A stretch of 64,000 nucleotides of DNA from Nepenthes gracilis (taxonomy: Eukaryota > Streptophyta > Magnoliopsida > Caryophyllales > Nepenthaceae), in contig BSYO01000033.1 of assembly GCA_033239525.1 (NCBI GenBank), positions 9,601,501-9,665,500 on the forward strand. The letters are read 5' to 3'. Numbering within the stretch: position 1 is the stretch's first letter; every line of letters begins with the position of its first letter. This document shows positions 46,601-55,785 of this stretch, one piece after another. The notes below the pieces were generated by a model, which was given only the letters and a program-made list of their open reading frames with translations, was not told where the DNA came from and did no database searches. The position numbers and the translations under genes are program-made.

Positions 46601-47972
46601 AAATGTATCCCATAATCACCCATTGCAACAGCAATCAACAGCAGGGCAACCAACAAGTGCAGCTCCACGGAATAGCATAGAGTAGCATCTAATAAGCCGT
46701 TAGACTATTATCCCAACAATCCAACAGCAAAGATTAACAATCACTTGGCAACAGCAGCACAGCCCCAACACTAGCAATCCGTGCCAGCAGCTTCAAACAC
46801 CTCAAAATTAAGCAGGACCAACAGCAAAGCAAATATAGCATCCGTGAACTTCATCAACTCAGGAACGCAGAAATATCTCTCCAGCCCTTGGTAGTCCAAT
46901 TGAGGAAAATCAGATTCTTTTTGCCACCATAGCACAGACCCTCATGTGAAGGACAGTCACAACAAGTGATCCAGCAGCCACCTATCAAATGTTACCACAG
47001 ATGGGGCATAACAATTTGCCAAGACTCACGACATCACCATTCAAGGCATTTTCTAGTACGCAAAACCTCTTCATGAACATTTCCACAATGGACATTAAGA
47101 GTTTTAAGCACACTCTTCACCCTTTTGAGAGAGGACACCAGCCTAAACATCGGAGTACCAACACTCTCTATCCCCCACGCTTCCTTAACCATAGGAAGAA
47201 AGTTTGGGGATTTGGTGAGAAAGTTATTAAACCGGAACATCCCTTGTTTTCTTGCCATCGTATCCGAGGGAAGAAGAATGCATGGGGAGTGATCTGATAA
47301 TCTGTCAGGGGGGAAAACGGCTTTAGATCTTCTGAATAGATCGAGCTAATGACCGTTGGCGACCACTCTATCTAATTTTCTGAAAATACGGGTAGTGGGG
47401 TCGTGGCCGTCGTTCCTGGTGAAGAATTGACCTTCATAGCCGACATCCTCAAGGTTGCAATCCCTGAGGCACTCATTAAGGTCGATGGAACTTTTATGAT
47501 GCCAGAAGCCACCAAGGGCCTCAGTCGCCGAGCGAATGGCATTAAAATCGCCCAGGACCGCCCATGGGAGGTCACCCGGGAGGCCCGATTGCCTCCTAAG
47601 GCTATGCCAAAGGAGTTTTCAAGGAACTTCCAGGTTAGCACCATAAACAAAGGACAGGAGGCAGCGGGAAATACTGTCAAGGAAAATCACTTTTGTATGG
47701 ATAACCTGGTCTTCCTTAGAGATAATTTTAATTGCCACCTTATTAGGGTCCCAGCCAACCCAAATCCTCCCCACAGAGGAGATAGAATAGTTCATAGACC
47801 AGATCCAATGAGGATTAATCCTAGCCAAAATGGAGGCCGCATTTTTCTCCGCAACTTTAGTCTCGACCAGGCCGACAATGGAGCACCCATGGGATCTAAT
47901 GAGGTTGCGAACTTCACGGGCTTTCACGATCCCATTGAGTCCCCTCACATTCCAACATGCAGTGTTAATCAT
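43606..47972 (-). pseudogene. LINE-E ORF2: endonuclease-RT-zf-RVT, broken
   Basis: ORF2 starts MINTACWNVRGLNG at 47972; its ATGA overlaps the ORF1 stop. The AP-type endonuclease segment 47619-47972 shows WNVRG and LVETKV. RT segments 45249-46049 and 44950-45366 show LISLIHKV, FVAGRQISDNILLAQKLLHK, KIDLMKAYDSVYWDFI, KGSKGLRQGDPL and the catalytic box as AFAEDLLLFS, glutamate replacing the first aspartate of FADD. The thumb/connector (RYLGVPL, WLSFGGRLQLV) is at 44423-44980. The zf-RVT domain at 43606-44088 has CVLCNTGDEDHGHLFFSC. At least four frame changes plus the insert at 46290-47040 inactivate it. An intact ORF2 protein nicks the target and copies LINE RNA. Confidence 0.93.
46290..47040 (-). 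mobile_element. 751-bp LINE tail nested in LINE-E ORF2
   Basis: TCAAGGCATTT is duplicated at 46279-46289 and 47041-47051. The insert has a left T-run, GGTAAGTATTTTGG, a stem-loop (about 46343-46379), the GGGCATACCCC box (about 46392) and a CAG-rich 3' UTR. It carries no coding domain. It splits ORF2 between the endonuclease and RT parts. Confidence 0.85.
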
Positions 47973-49733
47973 GAGATACCGGTGAAAGGGGGTTCAACTT
48001 TTTTAGGCCCCTGGAAGTTTCTAAGCTTCTTAGAGGATTTACCTCCCCTACTCTTAGGCTTAAGATTAGAATCAGCCACGTCAGAATCTAGGACTGGACT
48101 CAACGAATCAGTTGGGCTAGCCAGAACATCGGGGCCGAAGGTGGGGGAGGACTGGACATAGCATGCCAGCGGTCCTAAAGCCACATTCGGTCCAGAGTCA
48201 AAAGGGTCACAGGCTGAGGCCTTATCATTGGAACAGTCAGATCCAATACTGGGCTTATGAATATCAGAGACTGGGGGGGACTCGAGATGGTCCAATAACC
48301 CAGTAAGGTGCCTCTCCTCACCGAGGCCATTCATGGACGAGGCAGACTGATCCCCTAGAGGGAGGGTTGAGTCAGTAACACAAAGAGGTGGGGCCGGGAT
48401 AGGCGCAGTCGGTGATCTGGCGGGATATAAATATCGCTTGCCACCAGGTCATCCGGGAAAGGCTCCTGAAGAACGCTGAAGGAATTGGCAGAGGACAAAG
48501 CCTTCTGAGAAGAGTTCCCTAAGGGTAAGACAGCGGCGTCTGGGTTCTCTAACGAAGACCTAGATTTTGGGGAAGAGGAGGCTGGGGCTGCACTAGCTTC
48601 AACCACAATCTTAAGATCGCTAGCCAGTTTGTGGGAAGGGGCCTTATCCCCAATCTTACGAGGGGGACTCCGACGAGGAGGTTTTCGATGATACTCAATT
48701 TTTATTTCCACACAAGAGCTGTCGAAAGTCTCAGCTCGGAAACCTGATCGAACCTTAATAGAATCAGGCTGTTGAGCGCCAACTTCCATTTCAACACAGA
48801 CCCGAGCAAAACCCATGCGCTCGAATTTTTCAGTAACAGGGTCAAGAAGAATAGGTTTCCCAATGGCACTGGCTATCCAACTCAATCCCAGCGGTGTCCA
48901 GTATTCGACAGGAGCTCCTATCAATGTGATCCACATGGGAAAGGATTTATGTTCTTCCTTGGAAAGAACCATTCTAGGCTCCCATTTCTTGAGAACCATG
49001 GGCCGCCCACCAATTGACCAAGGTCCACAAGCCAAGCATCTTTGAAGCATTTTAATGGATGAGAAACGAAAGAAAAAGAATTCATTCTCGTTTCCAACCA
49101 CATGATTGAGGTCGAACCGAGCCCAGATTTTTCTCGTAATGCTGTAACAGCATTAAAATGAAAGGGAGAGCTTGCGAAATATCCAACAAGGGTAGCACCC
49201 CATAGATTCTCACACTGCTAAATGACATCGGAAGGAGGGGACAGAATGGTGTTGCCCACATCTGACACATTAAGGGGAAAAAATTTAAGGGAGGACTTAC
49301 CACCAAGAGTGTTTTGTTGAACCACAGAGGACCACGAGACTCCATGGGGGTAAACGGCAACTCCATGAGGAGAGACTGAAGCAGGGGATCTACTGGGAAC
49401 CGCCGGAGCAGCAAGATTGTTCAGTCCCACCAGGCACGAGAAAATTGGCAGACTCGGTTAGCACCGCCGGCAATCCACTGGAAGGAGCAAGCTGGCTCTG
49501 GCAAGGGGATGCGGAACTGGCCATAGGCGGAGCTTCAACCTCTGAACCGCAAGCAACCATGGGTCTCAGCAGACAAGGGGAAGAAACATCAGGAGCATGA
49601 TCAGGTCTGGCAAGGCCATTCCCAGAAACCACAAAGTCCAGATGTACGGGCAAAGGATGCAAACCATCTACCTCCCCTAGGGCTACACCGAAATCCACTC
49701 CAGAGTTGGGAAGCTCAATCTGAACCCTAGGGC
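47969..49733 (-). pseudogene. LINE-E ORF1 (DUF4283), frameshifted
   Basis: Pieces at 49390-49698, 49082-49414, 48355-49101 and 47969-48334 lie in changing frames. DUF4283 landmarks are in 48355-49101: FFFFRFSS, CGPWSIGGRPMVLKKW, PVEYWTPLGLSWIASAIGKPI and FARVCVEMEV. The position of the C-x2-C-x4-H-x4-C knuckle reads EYHRKPPRRSPPRKIG, so the knuckle is replaced by a basic stretch. The end, GPKKVEPPFTGIS, overlaps ORF2 by ATGA, an arrangement that permits termination-reinitiation. It lacks the SITRLSxKY motif of LINE-A, B and C. Confidence 0.85.
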
Positions 49734-49735
49734 TA

Positions 49736-49945
49736 CAAGGCCGGTTTTGAAATCACAGTACAATGTTGGTTTCAAAGTACGATACAAGGCCGGTTTCAAA
49801 TTCATAAATACATGGCCGATTTGAAATTAACGTGCAAGGCCGGTTTTGATATTTACTTAAGCCGATTTCTCATTATGTTATAAGGCCTACTTACTTTTTC
49901 ATAAACACATGATTGGTCATCATTTAAATCATGCAATAATCAAAT
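49736..49945. repeat. GCCGGTTTCAAAATCA minisatellite, right part
   Basis: CAAGGCCGGTTTTGAAATCA and variants recur about six times; this is the continuation of the 41165-41388 array beyond LINE-E. It degenerates into AT-rich LTR-like DNA before the next T-run. Confidence 0.7.
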
Positions 49946-50810
49946 TTCTTTTTTTTTTATAAGTAATTAATTGTATTAAAATTTAAATAAAATATACAAA
50001 TCAGCTATATTCTTTACCGAGTGTTTTGCCGACTTGGGAAAGAAAACATAGAAACAAGGAGACCCCTTAAACCATAACGAAAGTCATTAATTAAAAGATT
50101 ACAAAATCGAAATCGGTGTTAGAAGCACAAAACCAACTCGACATTAAAAACGCATGCCGAAAACGGCATTGAAGTGCATGTCGAGAGCGGCACCCTTATG
50201 TCCTAATCGGCACAAGATATGCCTAGTCAGCAAAGCCAAACCAGCTTCCAGCAAGACGGCAATCTCATTAAGAAATAAGATTACAATATCGAAATCAACA
50301 TTAAAAATGCAAATCCAAATCGGCATTTGAATCGCGCGTCGAAATCGGCCATTGAAATGCCTAATCAGCATAGCCAAACCAGCTCCTGTCAAAATATCAA
50401 ACAGAACCGGTAAGAACCCACATCAGCATCACCATCCACTTCAGCTAGTCCGGCCATCTTCTGCTGACCAAACCGGGCAAAAGCAATCGGCAGCACCAGC
50501 AAACGAGATCGGCATTTGAGATGCAAATCGGAATCGACAATTTACATTCAAGTCGAAATCGGCACTTGAGATGCAAATCAAAGTCGGCATTTCACCTTCA
50601 AGTCCAAATCGGCTATTCGAAGCGCAGTCCAAATCGGCAGCCAAAAGACCACATCGGTATTTGTCATGCCAAGTCAGCAAAACACACCTGGCGTCAATTC
50701 GAAAGGGCCGCAGAACCAAATCGGCATTTGGGCAGCAAAACCAAATCGGCATTTGGACAGCAAATCCAGCTCAGCATTTTGCACGCAAAATGAAATCGGC
50801 AATCAAAATC
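49946..50810 (-). mobile_element. LINE 3' fragment P
   Basis: T-run with ATAAGTAATTAATTG at the left, a stem-loop at about 50011-50046, then a 3' UTR rich in AATCGGCATTTGAAATGC words. Very close in sequence to fragment Q, so both come from one subfamily. TSD not identified. Confidence 0.6.
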
Positions 50811-51420
50811 TTTTTTTTTGGTAAGTAATTAATTGCATTAAAAAATTTTAAAAATGTACACATCAGTTATGTTCTTTACCAAGTGTTTTGCCGACTTGGG
50901 TAAAGAAACATAGAGACAAGGAGACCCCAAAACCATGACGAACATCATTAATAAAGAAAATTACATAATCGGGAGCGGCGCTTGAAATGCAAACCTAACA
51001 CTGCGCTCGATACGCACGCGAAATAACGGCAATTGAGATGTAAACCTAGAGCGGCAATCTCTTGTCCTAATCGGCACATGAAATGCCGAGTCTGCAAGGA
51101 CACACCAGCCTCCAGCAAGATGGCGATCGAGTCTGATCAGCATGCCAAACCTACATAGCCAAACAGTAGATGAAGTACGCATTCCCACACTTCAATTTTA
51201 CCTCCATTAGAAATCGGCAGACTTGCCCACACATCAAATCGGCATGTGAAGTTGGCAATTTACCCTCCAAACCAGACGGGCATAAAGATTCCATGTCAGA
51301 CAAGCCATCCAGCCGCAAACCAAACCGGCATCCACCACAAGCCAGATCGGGCAATGGCAAAAAGGCACCCGGCCACGTCAGTAGGTCCATTCTCTGATGT
51401 ACGCCAGTGAAGTGCCAAGT
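50080..51420. repeat. AAATCGGCATTTGAAATGC hypervariable repeat in LINE 3' UTR
   Basis: Dozens of irregular copies of AAATCGGCATTTGA run through fragments P and Q. They look like a degenerate minisatellite that grew inside the 3' UTR, comparable with the CAG-rich 3' UTRs of the other copies. Confidence 0.6.
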
Positions 51421-51545
51421 CAGCAACTCTAAACCATTCACCATGCCATACCCGCATAGTCAACCAGCAATTGAAGTACGTATTCTATCACTTCAATTTA
51501 AACTTCATTAGAAAACCGCAATTTTGCCCTCACACCAAGACAGCG
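50813..51545 (-). mobile_element. LINE 3' fragment Q
   Basis: T-run with GGTAAGTAATTAATTGC at the left, a stem-loop at 50872-50907, then AATCGGCATTTGA-rich 3' UTR. Two segments, about 51138-51240 and 51440-51545, are near-duplicates. The right boundary is uncertain. TSD not identified. Confidence 0.55.
50872..50907 (-). other. LINE 3'-terminal stem-loop (example 4)
   Basis: TTCTTTACC-AAGT and ACTT-GGGTAAAGAA pair with the loop TTTTGCCG complement. Its stem sequence is quite different from examples 1-3, yet pairing and loop are kept. Confidence 0.85.
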
Positions 51546-51969
51546 ATTTTTTTTTTGGGCAGGCAAAGAAGATGGCCAAATTCCCCAAACCTGTCCCTAG
51601 AAACAAGCAAACCAATCCGGCAAGACAGTTTGGAAAACCCAACTAGACTCCCCCCAAAAATTTATTTATTTATTATTATTTTTTTATTTTTTATTTCAGT
51701 GAAACACCACAACAACAAGCCAAACCGGCCAAATCTCCCCAAAACCCGCAACATGGCTTATTTAGCACAACAAACCACTCCAGCAACAAACTGAAACCAA
51801 GATTGGCACAAGGCTGCACACCAAGGCACAAAAACTTAATAATAATCATTTTTTTAAATTTAATTTTCTTATTATTATTATTTTTTATATAATTTTTTTA
51901 TATAATAATAATTATTATTATTATTAATTTTTTTAAATTTTTTTAAAGCTGTAGCTAAATCAGTCAATT
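51546..51969. other. T-run and AT-rich low-complexity spacer
   Basis: T-run with GGGCAGGCAAAG at 51546, then TTATTTATTATTATT and TAATAATAATTATTATT runs (51660-51945). No gene. The T-run may be an internal A-tract of a LINE 3' UTR, as at 29410 and 31120. Confidence 0.45.
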
Positions 51970-52620
51970 ACAAATCCCCACTTCGGCATCACCATGCCAC
52001 TTCGGCAACATCAAGCCACTTCGGATCATCAAAACCACTCCGGCTTAAAGTGTACAAATGGCACTCCGGCATCATCAAAACCTCTGCGCCCTCATCACAC
52101 GCAAGGCCACTCCGGCTTTTAGAGTACATAAGACACTCCGGAATCATTTTACTAACCAGAAAAGAAAATCTCAAGGCCACTCCGTCCTTAAAGCGAGAAG
52201 GCACTCCGGATCCACAGCCACTCCGGCCTCAACTCACTCAAGGCCACTCCAGCCCTGAGAGAACATAAGGCACTCCGGATCCAAGGCCACTCCGCCTCAA
52301 CTCAATCATGGCCACTCCGGTCCTGAGAGAACATAAAGCACTCCGGATTCAACCCTCAAGGCCACTTCGTCCGAATAACGAACATAAAGTACTCCGGTCT
52401 CCAGGATGTCACAAGGCACACCGGCTTCATCAAACTCAAGGCCACTCCGTCCTCAGTACACGCAAGGCACTCCATCCTTTAGTGTATGAAAGGCACTCCA
52501 GATTCTTCAAACGCAAGGCCACTCCGGCCTGTTAGCGAACAATAACGCTCTGGCCTCCAAGCATTCCAAAGAATACAGCAACAACAAAGAACATCAGCCA
52601 CTCCGTTTGTCAAACGGAAA
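51970..52620. repeat. GGCCACTCCGG minisatellite
   Basis: Around 14 irregular units of about 40 bases, pattern AAGGCCACTCCGGCCT then GAGAACATAAGGCACTCCGG. It resembles the CACTCCGG words at 2690-2950 and ends directly at the orphan ORF and LINE-C. Confidence 0.75.
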
Positions 52621-52857
52621 TCAAACATCCGCATGCAAGATTGAACTAGGTATGCTCCATCTGTTCAAAACCTGCCTGTCCTGCTCTGTAATGGCATTGT
52701 GAGAGACTTCCAATTTCCCCCTGACAGCTGCAGAAATCTGGGTAACCATTTGGGTTTCATTGAGCACCCTCGATTTCTTAAACATCCGATGAGAAGAAGA
52801 ATTCAAATTCATGTGGCGCGTCTGAAATTGAGCTTTCTGACCGCCGCCAGCCATGGC
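52621..52857 (-). other. Orphan 78-codon ORF head-to-head with LINE-C ORF1
   Basis: A minus-strand frame from ATG at 52857 (in the palindrome CAGCCATGGCTG) to the TGA before 52621 reads MAGGGQKAQFQTRHMNLNSS onward with balanced composition, unlike the low-complexity shadow frames nearby. I do not recognise the protein. It shares the CCATGG start region with LINE-C ORF1, which runs the other way. It could be a captured exon, an antisense frame within the LINE 5' UTR, or chance. Confidence 0.3.
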
Positions 52858-55375
52858 TGGTCTCCTGGAGGCCCCCAGCTGCCTTTCCCAGGTCTCGGCC
52901 TCCGTTTTCCCACCTCCTCTTCCTTCGTCGACCTCCGTCTCAAAATCCCCAGACCGATTTTCTCCAGTTTTCCCGCAGCTGAAGATGAATGGAGATTCCC
53001 ATTGCTCAGCCCCAGATGCTACCTTCCTGTCTCTTTCGAAGCCCAAGGAGCTTCACAATGACCTGGTGAATGATGCTACTCCTCCTCCTTCTTGGGCGAA
53101 TGTCATCCAGAAGGATTCGGATGGTATGTGTTCAGAACTGACATACTACCCCCACAGGCGCTCAATGGCGGCTCGACCACCATTTCCCCCTGCCTGACGT
53201 AATCGACCAAGGCCACCTTTTCTGGGTTTCTACCTTGGTTGGACACTTTCTCGACTCCCGCCCTCATTTCCTGGCTGTCAAAGACATAGCCAGGAAATTA
53301 TGGGCTAGTTTCGGAATCAAGCATATTGTCGGTAACGAAGCCGGTTTCTTCTTCTTCCGCTTCTCATCCCAAGAGATGATGGAGAAATGCCTCCGTTCTG
53401 GCACTTGGCTGTTCTCTAGGAAAGCAATTTTCCTCAAACGCTGGGCTCCGGGTATGCCGTTGACAAAGGATGAACACAAGCGGTATCCAATCTGGATTAA
53501 GCTTTCTAATCTCCCGATTCAATTTTGGAATCCTGCTGGGCTCAGTTGGATTGCAAGTGCCATCGAGGTTCCTTTGCAACTTGATTCCAGAACTGCGCGT
53601 ATGGAAAATGTATCTTATGCTAAGATTTGCGTTGAAGTTGGTGTGGACGACCCCTTCCCCGACTGTATTGCAATTCAACAAAATCCTGAGTCTGATTCCA
53701 CCTCACTGGTTAATGTGGAATATTACTGGAAGCCGATTAGGTGTGGGCGTTGCCACCTCGTTGGCCATGCTGAAGCCAAATGTCGTTCCAAGAGTGTTAG
53801 CCTTCGATCTGGTTATCCTGCCCCTGTTGACCGTCAGCTTGATGATATCGAATCCTGTGTGGTAATTGATTCCTTGGATCCTAAGGAGTCTCTTCAACAC
53901 CCAATCCACATTGGTGAGACTTCCACTCAGAGCTCTCTGGTTTCGTCTGAGGTGAAGGAAGTGGCTAACAATGATGTTTTGGTGGAGCGCCTTCCTCTGG
54001 GAACGTGATGGCTTCCGATCCTCCTCTTTGTGAGGCGACTTCGGTTGGTAAAGATCCATGTAATTGCCCATGTGCTGGGGAAGCTCTGGTCTTCCATGGT
54101 CCTTCTGATGGTGAGGTGTCTGAGCACGGGGTCTCTGCTGAGGATGGATCCTGGCTGCCGCCCTGGCCTTCGCTGTCTGATGGTGTGTTTTCTGAACAGG
54201 GCTCCTTCCATCAATTTGCCAAAGAACCCGTGCCTCCCCTCTCTTTCGCAGAGATTGTAATGAGGGGACTCAATCATTCTGATTTTCCTAAAAGTTGTGT
54301 CCGCCTCCTACCAATCACTGATGAAGATCGTGCTGGTGCTCTTGGACAATTTCCTCAGGCCCCTGATGATTGTGTGGACGCCTTGATTGATTACTCCTTG
54401 GCTGGTCCTACTGATGAGTATCTCATTGATTCAGGCCTCGATTCTGATATAGAGAGTGAGCAAACCCCAAGTTCCATCTCTCGTCTGTCTAAAAAATATG
54501 GCCTGATCTCATCAAAACATGTGGGGTCTGCCCCTACTAGCCCAAAGGATCTTTCTGCTGAGGTTTGTGTGGGTCGAGCACTTGACTATTCCAAAGAGAA
54601 ATTTCTAAGCGTCAATGAGGCGATGGCCATGGACTATGAGTCTTGGAAGCCTTCTAAATCCCAAAGAAAGAAAAAGTCCAAAAAACCCAAAACATCACCT
54701 AGCTCCTAGTTTCTCTGGTGATGGGGTTTTGCCTAGGCAGTAATTTAAGTGGAAAATAAAACCTAAGTTGCCAGAAGGGCATTAAAGTTTGTGTTGTCTC
54801 ATTCTTGCAAGTCGGATGCTGCCCTTGTTTGGGTTGCCTTGTTTCTGCCCAAGGATTTTGGTGGGTATGTGTTGTATTTGCCCTGATGCCCTGGTTGGAA
54901 GTGGTGCTACATTTAGCTGCTGAAACATTCTTGATTCCTCCAAGCTGTCTTCTATGTTCATGGAGAGATTGCTTGGGATGATGCAGAGCTCTAATGAGAC
55001 TGCTGTTGAGGAGCTGGGATGAGGTACTGACGTCTTGGTTGTCAGCCTTGTGTTCTCATGACCCTGCTGACTGACCCACTCTCTTATGTTGCTGTTGCTG
55101 GTGATGATGCTCTGTCTGTCATCCTAGCTTCACTATCTGTGGAAGCAAGAAGGCTGGAAAGTTGACTGGTTTCACAGTGTTGCGTTTGATTGCATACCTA
55201 ATGCCATGTGGGATGATGCTGAATTTTGCACTGAATAGCTCCAGTGGGGAATATGTCTCTTGTGGATGATCCCCGGATGCATCCATGTTGTGGAAGGCAG
55301 CTGGATCCCTCTCTGATGGGTTGTAAATCTGGAGACTTTAGTTCCAATCTTCACCAAGCTGGATGGGGCTATAAT
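52640..55375 (+). mobile_element. LINE-C: ORF1-only L1-like element, 3' end lost
   Basis: It has a short leader, ORF1 (52853-54709), then a CTG-rich 3' UTR (54710-55375) without endonuclease or RT remnants. The sequence changes abruptly at about 55376 to the interior of a gypsy LTR, so poly(A) and terminal stem-loop are missing. It is the best preserved ORF1 in the window. The left boundary near 52620-52640 abuts a minisatellite; no TSD can be read. Confidence 0.72.
52853..54709 (+). pseudogene. LINE-C ORF1 (DUF4283 plus CCHC knuckle), two frame changes
   Basis: MAGLLEAPS starts at 52853. The frame changes once at about 53170-53200 and again at the TGA at 54006-54008. The central piece 53235-54008 holds a good DUF4283 domain: VGHFLDSRPHFLAVKDIARK, FFFFRFSSQEMMEKCL, SGTWLFSRKAIFLKRW, PIQFWNPAGLSWIASAIEVP and YAKICVEVGVDDPFP. 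An intact zinc knuckle, CGRCHLVGHAEAKC, is at about residues 170-183 of this piece. The last piece ends with TPSSISRLSKKYGLISS and a lysine-rich tail. Only this ORF1 keeps the knuckle. Two single-base differences would separate it from a continuous frame, so sequencing error is possible. The role is RNA binding in the LINE RNP. Confidence 0.85.
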
Positions 55376-55785
55376 TCTCGTCCTCGCCGCACTTCGCTAT
55401 CGCCGTCGCAGGCCACCTCCCCTCGCACGGCTGCCGTCTTCCTCTTCTCACGCAAACCCTCCCTACAATCCTCTCTCTCCCCAATTCGTATCCTCTTCCA
55501 CTGTTATCTTCTCTTTTTTTTCCCTTTCTTTTTTGTTCTTTTATATATTATATTATATTTATATTATATTATTATTATATTTATATTTATTTATTTTAAA
55601 TTTTATTTTATTCCAAAATTCAAACCAATATTCAGGTGATAGTACGGTACACCTCAGGCGCCAACCCAATTTGTCCAAATATCCTTTCAAAGTTTATAAT
55701 ATTTAATAAATTTTTGCCACGTCTAAATTGTCCAAAAATTAAAATTAATATTAAATTAATCCGAATAAAAATTTGAGATATTACA
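55376..55785 (-). repeat. Truncated 3' LTR (left) of the second element
   Basis: It aligns with 61780-62204 of the right LTR from CGTCCTCG onward, including the TATAT-rich run and the end GATATTACA. About 2.2 kb is missing on its left, next to LINE-C. Confidence 0.88.

Larger units (their letters stand above)
41389..49735 (-). mobile_element. LINE-E: near full-length L1-like LINE with ORF1 and ORF2
   Basis: Minus-oriented. In order from the right it holds ORF1 (49733-47969), ORF2 (47972-43606), an A-rich run directly after the ORF2 stop (43570-43605), a long 3' UTR with A/G-rich (43200-43345) and CTG-rich parts, a stem-loop (about 41442-41479) and TTACTTAC-poly(A) at about 41385-41398. A nested 751-bp insertion splits ORF2. 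Its target is the GCCGGTTTCAAAATCA array; repeats in the target prevent a confident TSD. It is the only element here with all LINE domains, but every domain is frameshifted. Confidence 0.88.

Noticed and set aside
47403..48161. 252-codon plus-strand open frame
   Set aside because: Antisense shadow of LINE-E endonuclease and ORF1, whose minus-strand readings match known LINE domains.
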